NCBI RefSeq assembly: GCF_003265325.1
Contig: NZ_QGNX01000001.1
Span: 62,001 to 126,000, forward strand
From: Oceanibium sediminis
GTDB lineage: Bacteria; Pseudomonadota; Alphaproteobacteria; Rhodobacterales; Rhodobacteraceae
Length of the DNA stretch: 64,000 nt
Reading direction: 5' to 3'
Shown piece by piece: positions 9,376-18,663 of this stretch. The notes beneath the pieces were generated by a model. That model did no database searches. It saw only the letters and a program-made list of their open reading frames with translations, and had not been told where the DNA came from. Both the position numbers and the translations under genes were made by a program. How positions within the stretch are numbered: position 1 is the first letter of the stretch; each line of letters starts with the position of its first letter.

Positions 9376-10074
9376 TCAGAAGGAAAAGCCGATCCCTATG
9401 CTGAGCGCGTTGTTCAGCACCTCGGCCTCCGTCCCTCCGCCCCCCGGGGCATCGCGGGAGGTGGCGGCGTAGGTTCCGTTGTACTCGGCGCGCGCCGACA
9501 AGTTCGTTGTCAGATCCAGGCTGGCCCCGATGTACCAGCGCGCCGCGGGCCCCGTCGCCGCGCTGTCCGCCGGCGACAACGCCCCTGACGCCGCCTCGGG
9601 CACCGCCACGCCGATGCCGAGCCCGGCATGGGCGGACAACGCGCCCCGGCTGAAGATCTGCCGTTGCCCGTTGGCGGTCAGGATGTTCAGCCCCTCCGGG
9701 CTCTCGGACGATAGCGGCGCGGATTCGGCGGCCAGCACGCGGGTTACCGTCTCGTAAGCAAGGCGGGGATCGGACCCTGCCACATCGGGAAGCATCTCGA
9801 CCCTGTTGAATTCCACGCCCGCGCTCCAGAGCGTGGCGCCGAAAGGGTGCATAACGCGCAGCCCCGCCGCGGGGTCCGGCCCAAGGCCGCGACCTTCCCA
9901 GTGGGGCGTGAACTCGAAACCGGACAGGGCGGTTGCGCCGCTGGCCGACACCCCTGAAGGGGGCAGCCCTTCCGATACGTGCGATGTGACCGGGAATACT
10001 GCGTCCTGCGCAAGGCCGGTGAGGGGACCGGCACAGGTCAGCAGCAGGGCAACGGGCACAAGTGTTCGACGCAT
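9376..10074 (-). CDS. putative outer-membrane beta-barrel protein
   Basis: A protein of about 232 residues with an N-terminal signal peptide (LVPVALLLTCAGPLTGLAQ, cleavage near residue 23) and alternating hydrophobic strands that end in a terminal Phe (LSIGIGFSF), the usual assembly signal of outer-membrane barrels. No family is recognised with confidence. The middle contains flexible Ser/Pro/Ala stretches. ATG 10074 puts the signal peptide at the N-terminus; a GTG at 10086 is an alternative four residues upstream and is closer to an AAGGA. It converges on dxs with 42 bases between and stands alone. Confidence 0.6.
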   Translation of the reverse strand: MRRTLVPVALLLTCAGPLTGLAQDAVFPVTSHVSEGLPPSGVSASGATALSGFEFTPHWEGRGLGPDPAAGLRVMHPFGATLWSAGVEFNRVEMLPDVAGSDPRLAYETVTRVLAAESAPLSSESPEGLNILTANGQRQIFSRGALSAHAGLGIGVAVPEAASGALSPADSAATGPAARWYIGASLDLTTNLSARAEYNGTYAATSRDAPGGGGTEAEVLNNALSIGIGFSF

Positions 10075-10432
10075 CGGCGGGACCACGATCCTTCAGGGGT
10101 GGACTTAGGTACGCTCGAACATGGCAATCGGGTGGGCCAGCGCCATGCTCGGTAAACACTCTCGCGACTATTGGTTAAATCTAGCCTAAGAATGTGGCCC
10201 CACTTTGGCGCTCACGGATTGGTTTCAAATTATTACTTATCGGAATCAAGTATTTGGATTCAGACAAGATTGAGGAATCCGCCCTAATCATCGCCGGAAC
10301 TGCGGCTGGCCGAGGGAAGCGAATCGCCCCTTGCCACGGCCACGGGCTCGCAAGGGATAGATCACGCCGCCCCTCGATCCGCCGAAATCCGCCTGAAAGC
10401 CGCTGCGGATGCCGGAAACGACAAGCTACCCC
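10075..10432. other. 358-base gene-poor stretch
   Basis: No credible gene. The part at 10165-10290 is noticeably AT-rich for this genome and probably carries the promoter of the outer-membrane-type gene on the minus strand. At 10175-10189 TTAA-N7-CTAA is a one-mismatch CtrA-type site. A seven-pair stem (10328-10334 with 10350-10356) lies downstream of trmL without a T-run. Confidence 0.5.
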
Positions 10433-10894
10433 TCACCCAGCCGGGACCACGTGCGCGGTCTGGCGCACCGCCTCCGCCAGGGCGATGGCGGCGGAGACGG
10501 CGACATTCAGGCTGCGCCCGCCCCCGGGCATCGGGATCCGCAGGATGACGTCGGCGCGGGCCGCGACCTCGGGCGGGACGCCGGCGCTCTCGCGGCCCAT
10601 GAGCAGCGTGTCGCCGGGCAGAAACCCGTGATCCCAGAGCCCCCGCTCCCCGGATGTGCTGAGCAGCACCAAACGCCCGGGCGGCCGCGCGGCGAGGAAG
10701 GCGTCCCAATCCACGTGATGGGTCACATCCGCCTGCGCCTCGTAGTCCATGACCGTCCGGCGATAGGCCTTCGCCGAGAACGGAAACCCGCAGGGGCCGA
10801 TCACGTCCACCGGCACCCCGAGGCAGGCGGCGGTGCGAATCATGCTGGCCAGATTCGGCGCAATGTCAGGTTGATAAGTCGCCAGACGCGGCAT
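10433..10894 (-). CDS. trmL: tRNA (cytidine(34)-2'-O)-methyltransferase TrmL
   Basis: A 153-residue SPOUT (TrmD/SpoU fold) methyltransferase of the minimal TrmL type, which 2'-O-methylates the wobble base of tRNA-Leu isoacceptors. Family features are PDIAPNLASMIRTAACLG near the start (the N-G/S-IRTAACLG helix), LLMGRESAGVPPEV in the middle and the SAM-binding knot RIPMPGGGRSLNVAVSAAIA at the end. No N-terminal RNA-binding extension is present, as expected for TrmL. It is divergent from petA with about 176 bases between them. Confidence 0.9.
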   Translation of the reverse strand: MPRLATYQPDIAPNLASMIRTAACLGVPVDVIGPCGFPFSAKAYRRTVMDYEAQADVTHHVDWDAFLAARPPGRLVLLSTSGERGLWDHGFLPGDTLLMGRESAGVPPEVAARADVILRIPMPGGGRSLNVAVSAAIALAEAVRQTAHVVPAG

Positions 10895-11070
10895 CTTGCA
10901 TAATACTCCAGAATTCGCCCCACCAATGACGCCTGCGGCTGAAAGTCCGCTGGACCCGACGCTGGCATTGTCTTAGTTACCCTTGCAAACCCGTAGGCCG
11001 ATGGCCAGCGTGTGCTATCCTGCGCACTTGTCCAGGCAGAAGAATAGTCAGACACGAAGGGAGTAGATGC

Positions 11071-11628
11071 GTGTCCCACGTTGAAGAAGATGGCGGTACC
11101 CGCCGCGACTTCCTGTATGTCGCCACCGGCGCGGCCGGTGCCGTGACTGCAGGCGCCGCGATTTGGCCGCTGGTCAACCAGATGAACCCGAGCGCGGACG
11201 TCCAGGCGCTGAGCTCCATCCAGGTGGATGTCGGCGCAGTCGAACCCGGTCAGCAGATCACCGCGCTGTGGCGCGGCAAGCCGGTCTTCATCCGCCGCCG
11301 CACCGAGGAAGAAATCGCCGCCGCCAACGACGTCGACCTTTCCGAACTTCCCGACAACCATGCCCGCAACGCGAACATCGGTGACGCCAATGCCGCGGAC
11401 TCGAACCGGACGCTGGGCGAGGGCGAGGAATGGCTGGTGATGATCGGGGTGTGCACGCACCTCGGCTGTGTTCCGCTTGGCGATGCCGGTGACTTCGGCG
11501 GCTGGTTCTGCCCCTGCCACGGCTCGCACTACGATACGGCAGGTCGGATCCGGAAGGGCCCCGCACCGGAGAACCTGCCGGTGCCGACCGCCGCCTTCAT
11601 CTCCGACACCGTCATTCAGCTTGGATAA
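11071..11628 (+). CDS. petA: ubiquinol-cytochrome c reductase iron-sulfur (Rieske) subunit
   Basis: Rieske protein of the bc1 complex, transferring an electron from ubiquinol to cytochrome c1 at the periplasmic face. The N-terminus has a twin-arginine motif (TRRDFLY) and one membrane anchor (about residues 15-35). The 2Fe-2S ligands are C128 and H130 in CTHLGC and C147 and H150 in CPCHGSHYD, with the disulfide cysteines C133 and C149. Length 185 is typical. It begins with GTG at 11071. petB follows 12 bases downstream, then petC, the standard alphaproteobacterial fbc/pet operon. Confidence 0.97.
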   Translation: MSHVEEDGGTRRDFLYVATGAAGAVTAGAAIWPLVNQMNPSADVQALSSIQVDVGAVEPGQQITALWRGKPVFIRRRTEEEIAAANDVDLSELPDNHARNANIGDANAADSNRTLGEGEEWLVMIGVCTHLGCVPLGDAGDFGGWFCPCHGSHYDTAGRIRKGPAPENLPVPTAAFISDTVIQLG

Positions 11629-11640
11629 GGGAGCACACTC

Positions 11641-12957
11641 ATGAGCGGCATCCCGCACGATAAGTACGAGCCGTCGACCGGCGCCGAGAAGTGGGTGGAA
11701 AGCCGCCTGCCAATCCTCAGCCTGCTGCATTCGACGCTCACCATTCCCACCCCGAAGAACCTGAACTGGATGTGGATCTGGGGCATCGTCCTGGTCTTCT
11801 GCCTGGTTCTTCAGATCGTTACCGGCATCGTGCTGGTGATGCACTACACCCCCGACGTCAGCCTCGCCTTCGCCTCGGTCGAGCATATCATGCGCGACGT
11901 GAACGCGGGCTGGGCGATCCGCTACATCCACATGAACGGCGCATCGCTGTTCTTCGTGGCGGTGTACCTGCACATCTTCCGCGGCCTCTACTACGGGTCC
12001 TACAAGGCCCCGCGTGAGATCACTTGGATCATCGGCATGCTCATCTACCTGCTGATGATGGGCACCGCCTTCATGGGTTACGTTCTGCCCTGGGGCCAGA
12101 TGTCCTTCTGGGGGGCAACGGTGATCACTGGCCTGTTCGGCGCGATCCCCGGTATCGGCGAGTCGCTGCAAACCTGGCTGCTGGGCGGCCCGGCGGTGGA
12201 CAACGCCACGCTGACCCGCTTCTTCAGCCTGCACTACCTGATGCCGTTCCTGATCCTGGGCCTTGTCATCGTGCACGTCTGGGCGTTCCACACCACGGGC
12301 AACAACAACCCGACCGGCGTTCCGGTGCGCACCAAGAACATCGACGAGGTAAAGAAGGACACGCTGCCGTTCTGGCCGTACTTCGTGATCAAGGACCTGT
12401 TCGCGCTGGTGTTCATCCTGGTGATCTTCGCCGCGATCGTCGGCTTCATGCCGAACTACCTCGGCCACCCGGACAACTACATCGAGGCGAACGCCCTGGC
12501 GACGCCCGCGCACATCGTGCCCGAATGGTACTTCCTGCCATTCTACGCGATCCTGCGCGCCTTCACCGCAGAGGTGTGGATCGTGCAGTTCGCCGGTTTC
12601 ATCACCGGTGGCATCATCGACGCCAAGTTCTTCGGCGTGATGGCGATGTTCGGCGCGATCGCGGTCATGGCCCTGGCGCCGTGGCTCGACACCTCCTCGG
12701 TACGCTCGGGCCGCTATCGCCCGCAGTTCAAGATCTGGTTCTGGCTGCTCGCAGCTGACTTTATCCTGCTGATGTGGTGTGGCGCGATGCCCGCGGAAGA
12801 GCCCTATGCAACCATCTCGCTGATTGCATCGGCCTATTGGTTCGCATACTTCCTGGTCATCCTGCCGGTGCTCGGCGTGATCGAGAAGCCGCAGGATCGT
12901 CCCGAGACGATCGAGGAAGACTTCAACGCCCACTACCCGGCCGAGCCGGCAGAATAA
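11641..12957 (+). CDS. petB: cytochrome b of the bc1 complex
   Basis: The di-haem membrane core of the bc1 complex, 438 residues with eight transmembrane helices, holding the quinol oxidation and reduction sites. The Qo-site PEWY motif occurs in [17 protein letters not shown], and [19 protein letters not shown] is the helix C/cd region. Paired haem-ligand histidines lie in helices B and D (for example [12 protein letters not shown] and FSLHYLMPF). It is a fused full-length b rather than the split b6/subunit IV form. It sits between petA and petC. Confidence 0.97.
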   Translation: MSGIPHDKYEPSTGAEKWVESRLPILSLLHSTLTIPTPKNLNWMWIWGIVLVFCLVLQIVTGIVLVMHYTPDVSLAFASVEHIMRDVNAGWAIRYIHMNGASLFFVAVYLHIFRGLYYGSYKAPREITWIIGMLIYLLMMGTAFMGYVLPWGQMSFWGATVITGLFGAIPGIGESLQTWLLGGPAVDNATLTRFFSLHYLMPFLILGLVIVHVWAFHTTGNNNPTGVPVRTKNIDEVKKDTLPFWPYFVIKDLFALVFILVIFAAIVGFMPNYLGHPDNYIEANALATPAHIVPEWYFLPFYAILRAFTAEVWIVQFAGFITGGIIDAKFFGVMAMFGAIAVMALAPWLDTSSVRSGRYRPQFKIWFWLLAADFILLMWCGAMPAEEPYATISLIASAYWFAYFLVILPVLGVIEKPQDRPETIEEDFNAHYPAEPAE

Positions 12958-12977
12958 GGCGAGAGAGGATGAAAACC

Positions 12978-13784
12978 ATGACGTTCAATCGTATCCTTTC
13001 CGCCGCCGCAGCGCTTGTGCTGGCCGGATCAGCCACCGCCTTCGCAGCCGCTGGCGAGAAGGAGGTAGAGGATTTCCGCTTTTCCTTCGAAGGGCCCTTC
13101 GGGTCCTTCGACCAGGACCAGCTCCAGCGCGGCCTTCAGGTCTACACCGAGATCTGTTCGGGCTGTCACGGGCTGCAGTACGTGGCGTTCCGCAACCTCG
13201 AGGACCTGGGCTACACCGACGCGGAAGTTCGGGCCTATGCCAAGAACTTCTACGTCGCCGACGATGGGCCCGAGGCGCTGCCCGGTGACGAGCGCGAAGC
13301 CCTGCCGACCGACCACTTCCCCGGTTCGACGCTGAGTAACGCGCCGGACCTGTCGCTGATGGCCAAGGCCCGCGCCGGGTTCTCCGGCCCCTCCGGGACG
13401 GGGATCAACCAGCTTCTGCAAGGCATGGGCGGACCGGAATACATCGCCTCCCTCCTGACCGGTTACACCGGCGAGGAGAAAGAGGAAGCCGGCACTATCC
13501 TCTACGAGAACCTCGCCTTCGAAGGCGGCTACATCTCGATGAGCCCGCCGCTCTACGGAGATGACGTGGTCTTTGCGGACGGCACCGAAGCCACCCTCGA
13601 GCAAGAGGCGAAGGATGTCGCCGCCTTCCTGATGTGGACGGCCGAGCCCAAGCTCGAGGCGCGCAAGACCGCGGGGATCACCGCAGTCGTGTTCCTGACC
13701 CTACTGACGGTTCTGCTCTACCTGACGAACAAGAAGCTCTGGGCGCCGCACAAGCACCGCAAGGCGGACAAGCCGGCCGAGTAA
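12978..13784 (+). CDS. petC: cytochrome c1 of the bc1 complex
   Basis: Membrane-anchored c-type cytochrome that passes electrons from the Rieske centre to a soluble or membrane cytochrome c. It has a signal peptide ([20 protein letters not shown]), the haem motif CSGCH at residues 60-64 and a probable axial Met188 in [11 protein letters not shown]; a single C-terminal helix ([16 protein letters not shown]) anchors it. The start at ATG 12978 is nine bases after GAGAGAGG; ATG 12969 directly abuts that site and is less likely. Last gene of petABC, followed by a strong terminator. Confidence 0.95.
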   Translation: MTFNRILSAAAALVLAGSATAFAAAGEKEVEDFRFSFEGPFGSFDQDQLQRGLQVYTEICSGCHGLQYVAFRNLEDLGYTDAEVRAYAKNFYVADDGPEALPGDEREALPTDHFPGSTLSNAPDLSLMAKARAGFSGPSGTGINQLLQGMGGPEYIASLLTGYTGEEKEEAGTILYENLAFEGGYISMSPPLYGDDVVFADGTEATLEQEAKDVAAFLMWTAEPKLEARKTAGITAVVFLTLLTVLLYLTNKKLWAPHKHRKADKPAE

Positions 13785-13810
13785 GCCACCGCCGACTGAT
13801 CTAGCGAAAA

Positions 13811-13842
13811 GCCCCCGACGCGAAAGCCTCGGGGGCTTTTTT
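13811..13842 (+). terminator. rho-independent terminator after petABC
   Basis: GCCCCCGA (13811-13818) pairs with TCGGGGGC (13829-13836) around a ten-base loop and is followed by six T. It ends petABC; the converging thiQ stop is 24 bases further on. Confidence 0.9.
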
Positions 13843-13865
13843 GTGCGCCCTGCTCCAGCGCGGGC

Positions 13866-14564
13866 TCAGTCGCCGAGGTAGGCCGCCAGCGCACCGCTCG
13901 GCGCTTCCAGCAGCGCGGCGGTCGGCGCGGGGGCATGGGCGACGCCGCCATCCACGAATATCGTATGGGGCGCGATGGCCGCGGCATCGCCGGGGTCATG
14001 GGTCACCATCAGCACGCTCAGCTCGTGGCGGGCGCGCAGCCCTTCGACCAGCGCCAGCATGTCGCGCCGCAGCGCCGGGCCAAGCGCGGCGAAGGCCTCG
14101 TCCAGCAGCAGCAGCGGCTTGTCCCGCAGCAACGCGCGCGCCAGCGCGGCGCGGCTCTGCTGTCCGCCGGACAGCGCGCCCGGCTTGCGCTGCGCCAAGC
14201 CGGACAGGCCCACCTCCTCCAGGGCGCGGGCCACGCAGGCGCGGTCTTCCGCGCCAAGCCGCAACCCGGGGTCGAGGCCGAGCCCGACGTTGCGCTCAAC
14301 GCTCAGGTGCGGGAACAGGTTGTTGTCCTGGAACACCAGGCTGACGGGCCGGTCGGCCGGGGGCACGTCGGTCAGGTCACGCTCCTCGAACAGGATGCGC
14401 CCCTGTGCCGGGGTCTCGAACCCCGCGATCAGCGACAGCAGCGTGGACTTGCCGCTGCCAGACGGGCCGATGATCGCCGTGATCTCGCCCTTGGGCACGG
14501 TGAAATCCGCGGACAGGCTGAAATCCGGGCGCACAAGGCGAACGCCCTCAAGTCGCAGCGTCAT
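13866..14564 (-). CDS. thiQ: thiamine ABC transporter ATP-binding protein ThiQ
   Basis: The 232-residue ATPase of the thiamine/TPP importer. Walker A is GPSGSGKST (about residues 33-41), the signature is ALSGGQQSR and Walker B is LLLLDEAFAAL, followed by the switch His in VTHD. The Walker B segment ends DEAFAAL, as is usual in ThiQ-like proteins. The gene overlaps thiP by 17 bases and ends the TPP-riboswitch operon thiBPQ; position and partners decide the thiamine specificity. Confidence 0.92.
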   Translation of the reverse strand: MTLRLEGVRLVRPDFSLSADFTVPKGEITAIIGPSGSGKSTLLSLIAGFETPAQGRILFEERDLTDVPPADRPVSLVFQDNNLFPHLSVERNVGLGLDPGLRLGAEDRACVARALEEVGLSGLAQRKPGALSGGQQSRAALARALLRDKPLLLLDEAFAALGPALRRDMLALVEGLRARHELSVLMVTHDPGDAAAIAPHTIFVDGGVAHAPAPTAALLEAPSGALAAYLGD

Positions 14565-16125
14565 GGCGCCCCCCTCGGTCGATAAGCCAGAAGATGGCCA
14601 GGCTGAGCGTCAGCAGGACCAGCGCCGCGCCCGCCGCGTCCTGCATCCGGTACGCGCCCATCAGGCGGTACATGAACAGCGGCAGCGTTTCCAGCTCGGG
14701 CGGCGCGAACAGGGTGATCACCCCGAGGTCCCCCATGGACAGCGCCGCCGCCAGCCCGGCCGAGAACGCCAGCGGCGCGCGCAGTTGCGGCAGCACCAGA
14801 AGCCGCATCCGCCCAAAGCCGCGCATCCCCAGGCTGTCGGCAAGACGCCCGTAGTCCGCCTCGACACGCGTCAGCGCGGGGACCAGTGCACGCAAGGCGA
14901 AGGGCAGGCTCATCGCGGCGTTGATGAGGCCCGTCATCACCAGCGCCCAGTCGAAAGGATCGGCCACGGCGCGGATCATCAGGAACAGCCCCGTCCCCAT
15001 CACGAAGGGCGAGACGGAGAGGACGAGCAGCCCCACCCCCTCGGCCAGCGCGCCGCGCGCGCGCGGCAGCCCGGTGATCAGCATGGCAAGGCTCATCGCC
15101 GCCGCGACCGTCAGCAGCGCCGCGCTCAGCGCCAGCGCCAGGCTGGTCGCCGCCGCCGGCCAAAGCCCCGGCGGCATGCCAGAGAGCAGCGCCGCCCCGC
15201 CGCGCAGGATCACCAGCCCCAGCGGCGGCAGCAGGAAGGCCAGCGCCAGCGCGATCACGCCGCCGTCGATGGCGGGCCAAATGCCGCCAGGCGCATCCCA
15301 GCGGCGGCGCAGGCGTCCCTGCCCGCGCCCGAATTCGGCGGGCCGCCCGACAAGGACAGCCAGCCCGGCGACCGCCGCGCAAAGCCCGAGCTGCACCAGC
15401 GCCAGCCGCGCCGCCGCGCCAAGGTCGAAGTCGAAGCGCAACGCCTGGTAGATCGCCAGTTCCACCGTCGTCGCGCGCGGCCCCCCGCCAAGGGTCAGCG
15501 CCACGGCGAAACTGGTCATGCACAGCAGGAACACCAGCAGGAACGCGCCGGGCACCACGGCGCGCAGCATCGGCGCCTCCAGCAGGCGGAACACGGGACG
15601 CGGCCCCATGCCCAGCTGCGCGGCCAGTCGGAAACGCTCGGGCGGAATCGCGGCCCAGCCCTGCAACAGAAGGCGCGTGACCAGCGGCAGGTTGAAGAAG
15701 ACATGCGCCAGCACCACCCCGCCAAGCCCGTAGATCGAGATCACAGGCCCGCCAACAGACTGGCTGAGGTCAGAGACAAGGCCCGACCTTCCCCAGACCG
15801 CCAGCAGCCCAAGGATCGCAACGATCACCGGCAAGAGGAAGGGCGCGCCCAGAAAAGCGATGATCAGCCCCCGCCCGGCGAACTGGCGGCGCGCCAGCGC
15901 GCGGGCGAAGGGAATGGCCAGCAGGACGCTGATCAGCGCCGAAAGCGTGGATTGCACCAGCGTGAAGCGGATCGCCGCCAGGTCCGCGCGGCTGAAGCCG
16001 CCCTCGCCCCCCGCGTGCAGCAGCAGCACGGCGATCGGCCCGAACGCCAGCGCACCCAGCGCGATCAGCGTGATCGCGCCGGGCCAGAAGCGCGCGCGGC
16101 TCAGCCTGCCAGCGCGTCGAGCCAT
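14548..16125 (-). CDS. thiP: thiamine ABC transporter permease ThiP
   Basis: A permease of about 525 residues with two fused BPD-type membrane domains (roughly residues 1-270 and 280-525), about twelve helices in all, as in ThiP. Each half has an EAA-like loop contacting ThiQ, for example PERFRLAAQLGM in the first half and VEADYGRLADSLGM in the second. I start it at ATG 16125, which overlaps the end of thiB by 25 bases and directly precedes the first helix. It lies between thiB and thiQ under a TPP riboswitch. Confidence 0.9.
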   Translation of the reverse strand: MARRAGRLSRARFWPGAITLIALGALAFGPIAVLLLHAGGEGGFSRADLAAIRFTLVQSTLSALISVLLAIPFARALARRQFAGRGLIIAFLGAPFLLPVIVAILGLLAVWGRSGLVSDLSQSVGGPVISIYGLGGVVLAHVFFNLPLVTRLLLQGWAAIPPERFRLAAQLGMGPRPVFRLLEAPMLRAVVPGAFLLVFLLCMTSFAVALTLGGGPRATTVELAIYQALRFDFDLGAAARLALVQLGLCAAVAGLAVLVGRPAEFGRGQGRLRRRWDAPGGIWPAIDGGVIALALAFLLPPLGLVILRGGAALLSGMPPGLWPAAATSLALALSAALLTVAAAMSLAMLITGLPRARGALAEGVGLLVLSVSPFVMGTGLFLMIRAVADPFDWALVMTGLINAAMSLPFALRALVPALTRVEADYGRLADSLGMRGFGRMRLLVLPQLRAPLAFSAGLAAALSMGDLGVITLFAPPELETLPLFMYRLMGAYRMQDAAGAALVLLTLSLAIFWLIDRGGRHDAAT

Positions 16126-17111
16126 TCCTGCAGGGCCTCCTCGCGCAGGGCGGGGACCTCCTCGGCCGGGACCAGCAGGGATTTCCCGGGCGTGATCATC
16201 TGCTCGAAACCTTCCGGCAGCGCCTCGGCCGGCAGGGCGGCGGGGTACATCCAGTTGGTCGTCGGGATCACCTCCTGGAAGGCGGGGGTGAGCATGAAGT
16301 CGAGGAAGGCGTCTGCCAGCTCGGGCTGGTCGGTGCTGGCCAGCTTGCCGGCCACCTCGATCTGCATGTAGTGGCCATCGCTGAACTTCGCGGCGGCCTT
16401 CGTGGCGTCTTCCTCCGCGATCAGGTGATAGGCGGGCGAGGTGGAGTAGCTGAGGACCATGTCCGCCTCCCCCTCGAGGAACAGGCCGTAGGCTTCGGAC
16501 CAGCCCTTGGTGACCGTCACGATCCGCGGGGCGAGCGCGGCCCAGGTCTCGGGCGCGGCGTCGCCGAACACGGATTTGACCCACATCAGCAGGCCCAGCC
16601 CGGGGGTGGAGCTGCGCGGATCCTGGATGACGAGGCTGATATCCTCGGCCGCGATCAGCTCGGCAAAGCTGGCGGGGGGCGTGTCCAGGCGGGTCGTGTC
16701 ATAGACGAAGGCGAAATAGCCCCAGTCGAACGGCAGGAAGGTCTGGTCCGTCCACGCGATCGGCAGGTCGAGGGCGGGAACCTCGCGCCCATGGGGGGCG
16801 AACAGGCCGGTTTCCTCGGCCAGCGCGGTCAGCGTGGTGTCCAGCCCGAGCACGATGTCCGCATCGCTGCGCCCGCCCTCAAGCTGGATGCGGCCCAGCA
16901 GTGCTGCGCCGTCGCCCGCGGCGACCAGTTGCAGGTCACAGCCGCAGGTCGCCTCGAACGCCTGCTCCACGCCGGGTCCAGGGCCCCAGTCGGTGACGAA
17001 ACTGTCATAGGTGTAAACGGTCAGGACGGGTTTGTCCTGCGCCAGCGCCGTGGCGGGCGTCAATGCGGCGGCCAGAAGGGCCACAGCACGAAGGGGGGAT
17101 CCTGGCATCAT
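16101..17111 (-). CDS. thiB: thiamine-binding periplasmic protein ThiB
   Basis: Extracellular solute-binding protein of about 336 residues for thiamine and its phosphates. A signal peptide (residues 1 to about 24, ending ATALAQ) leads to the conserved beginning KPVLTVYTYDSFVTDWGPG, and NWMYPA near the C-terminus is typical of ThiB. The start ATG 17111 follows GAGGAGG by nine bases; the adjacent ATG 17108 is equally possible. First gene of thiBPQ, read from the TPP riboswitch immediately upstream. A longer upstream reading would run into the riboswitch. Confidence 0.93.
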   Translation of the reverse strand: MMPGSPLRAVALLAAALTPATALAQDKPVLTVYTYDSFVTDWGPGPGVEQAFEATCGCDLQLVAAGDGAALLGRIQLEGGRSDADIVLGLDTTLTALAEETGLFAPHGREVPALDLPIAWTDQTFLPFDWGYFAFVYDTTRLDTPPASFAELIAAEDISLVIQDPRSSTPGLGLLMWVKSVFGDAAPETWAALAPRIVTVTKGWSEAYGLFLEGEADMVLSYSTSPAYHLIAEEDATKAAAKFSDGHYMQIEVAGKLASTDQPELADAFLDFMLTPAFQEVIPTTNWMYPAALPAEALPEGFEQMITPGKSLLVPAEEVPALREEALQEWLDALAG

Positions 17112-17187
17112 TGTGATACGCCTCCTCTTTGCTGCGACGAGAGAGAGGCATCCTGCAACACCCGCACCCCATGGAGCGGCTATCGCC

Positions 17188-17276
17188 AACCTTCCCTACG
17201 CCGGTGCGATCCGGTTCAGGTTCAACGGGTTCACGCGTGCTCGCGCATCTCAGCCCTTTTCAGGGTACCCCGAGGT
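17188..17276 (-). promoter_or_regulatory. TPP riboswitch (THI element)
   Basis: On the minus strand the leader of thiB carries the conserved thi-box blocks in order: CCTCGGGGTACC, then GGGCTGAGATGC, then CGTTGAACCTGAACCGGAT, then CACCGGCGTAGGGAAG. These are the P1, pyrimidine-sensing and diphosphate-sensing parts of the TPP aptamer. The distance from the last block to the thiB start is about 80 bases, leaving room for an expression platform. In proteobacteria TPP binding normally shuts off translation; I infer the same here. Confidence 0.95.
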
Positions 17277-17307
17277 AGGTCGCACCATATGCCTCGCACG
17301 GGCCGCG

Positions 17308-18486
17308 TCAAGCGGCGTTTCGCCGCCCGTTCCGCCCCAGCAGCACCACGAGCGCGACGCAGAGCGCCAGGATCGACCCGCCCCAGAAGGCCGCGCGCGG
17401 ACCGCCCAGCGCCACCAGCGCCGCGCCGGTGAAGGCCGACAGGAACTGCGCCAGGAAGATCGACATGCTGAGGAAACCCATCGCCCGGCCCCGCATTTCC
17501 AGCGGCACCTCGGTCATCAGCGAGGTGGTGAGGTTCGGCATGATCACCCCCAGCGCCGCACCGACGAACGGCCCCAGCACGAAGATCAGCCACACCGACG
17601 GCGCCAGCGCCATCCCGGCGAAGGCGACCGCCAGCATCCCGAACCCCGCCAGCCCGAGCACCGGGCCCGGGACCCGCTCGCGCAGCCGCCCGAACCCGAG
17701 CGAGGCCAGCGCCGACACCAGCGTGATCAGGGCGATCGCGATCCCGGTGATGCTGGCCAGCGGGCTGCCGAGCACCTGCATCAGGAACGGCAACTGCGTC
17801 GGGATCGTGTAGAAGATCAGGAAGGTGCAGAACGCCCCGAGGTAGACCATCACCGCAAGGCGCAGGGGAAAGCCGGCGCCAACGGCGCCGTCGGCACTGC
17901 CAGCCCCCGCCCGCGCGGGGATGGTGCGCAGGACCAGCGGCAGCAGGATCAGCGGCGCAAGGTAGACCGCGAAGGGCCCGCGCCAGGACAGGTCCGCCAG
18001 AAGCCCCCCGGTCAGGATGAACACCACGCCGCCAAAGCCCATTGCCGAGGACTGGTAGCCAAGGACACGGCCCCGCTCCGGCCCGGTGAAGATGTTCGCG
18101 ATCAGCGTGGTGGAGGAGGTCATGATCGCCCCCACCGCCGCCCCGAGCAGGACCCGCCCCGCAAGGATCGGCACGATCCCGTCCAGCCAGAGCCCCGAAC
18201 TGCCCGCCACGACATAGACCAGGATCGCGCCCAGAAGCACCTTGCGCGCATCCACCCGGTCCACCAGCACCCCGAACAGCGGGGCGGAAACTGCGATGGC
18301 AAGGCCCGGTATGGTCAGGATCAGCGGCACCAGCGCCACCGCGCCCGGCACATCGGCGTAATGCGCCTTCAACCCGGGCAGCGAGGGCGAGATCGTCGCC
18401 CCCGCCATCACGGTCAGCGTGGCGCAGGCCAGAAGCAGCAGCAACACGCCGGGCCGGGCGGTGGGGCGTTTGTCGGTCTTGGTCAA
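17308..18486 (-). CDS. MFS transporter
   Basis: A major facilitator protein of about 392 residues with twelve predicted helices. The loop 2-3 motif appears as LVDRVDARKVLLGAILVYV after helix 2, typical of drug/metabolite:proton antiporters, and GRVLLGAAVGAIMTS follows. Substrate is unknown; being next to thiBPQ does not imply thiamine export. The start is uncertain: I favour TTG at 18486, seven to eight bases after a GGAG, because no ATG lies at the right place before helix 1; the open frame extends to 18594. It is transcribed toward the riboswitch leader, so read-through into thiB is possible. Confidence 0.8.
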   Translation of the reverse strand: MTKTDKRPTARPGVLLLLLACATLTVMAGATISPSLPGLKAHYADVPGAVALVPLILTIPGLAIAVSAPLFGVLVDRVDARKVLLGAILVYVVAGSSGLWLDGIVPILAGRVLLGAAVGAIMTSSTTLIANIFTGPERGRVLGYQSSAMGFGGVVFILTGGLLADLSWRGPFAVYLAPLILLPLVLRTIPARAGAGSADGAVGAGFPLRLAVMVYLGAFCTFLIFYTIPTQLPFLMQVLGSPLASITGIAIALITLVSALASLGFGRLRERVPGPVLGLAGFGMLAVAFAGMALAPSVWLIFVLGPFVGAALGVIMPNLTTSLMTEVPLEMRGRAMGFLSMSIFLAQFLSAFTGAALVALGGPRAAFWGGSILALCVALVVLLGRNGRRNAA

Positions 18487-18663
18487 GGGAGGACTCCGGG
18501 GGAAGGAGAGGGGGACAATGGCCCCCTGTCTAAAGCGGCGCAGGCGTATTGCAAGGGACGGGTGCGCAACGCAGGAGGCGGGCGCGAAACACACATCCCG
18601 GGTTTTCCTTCCGGCCCGGCTGCGCTATCCCGACGCAAGCGTTTCTAACTGGCGGGCAAGCCC

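Noticed and set aside
10328-10356. Seven-pair stem-loop downstream of trmL
   Set aside because: No T-run on either strand, and it is far from the stop; not enough to call a terminator or small RNA.
10840-12933. Long minus-strand frame of 697 codons
   Set aside because: Antisense to petA and petB; composition is of shadow type and the sense genes are certain.
13975-16371. Plus-strand frame of 798 codons opposite thiP and thiQ
   Set aside because: Low-complexity basic composition and no motif; thiBPQ on the other strand are well supported by family motifs and the riboswitch.
17032-18648. Plus-strand frame of 538 codons opposite the MFS transporter and TPP riboswitch
   Set aside because: It would cross the riboswitch and consists of repetitive Arg/Pro/Gln codons, a shadow of the MFS gene.
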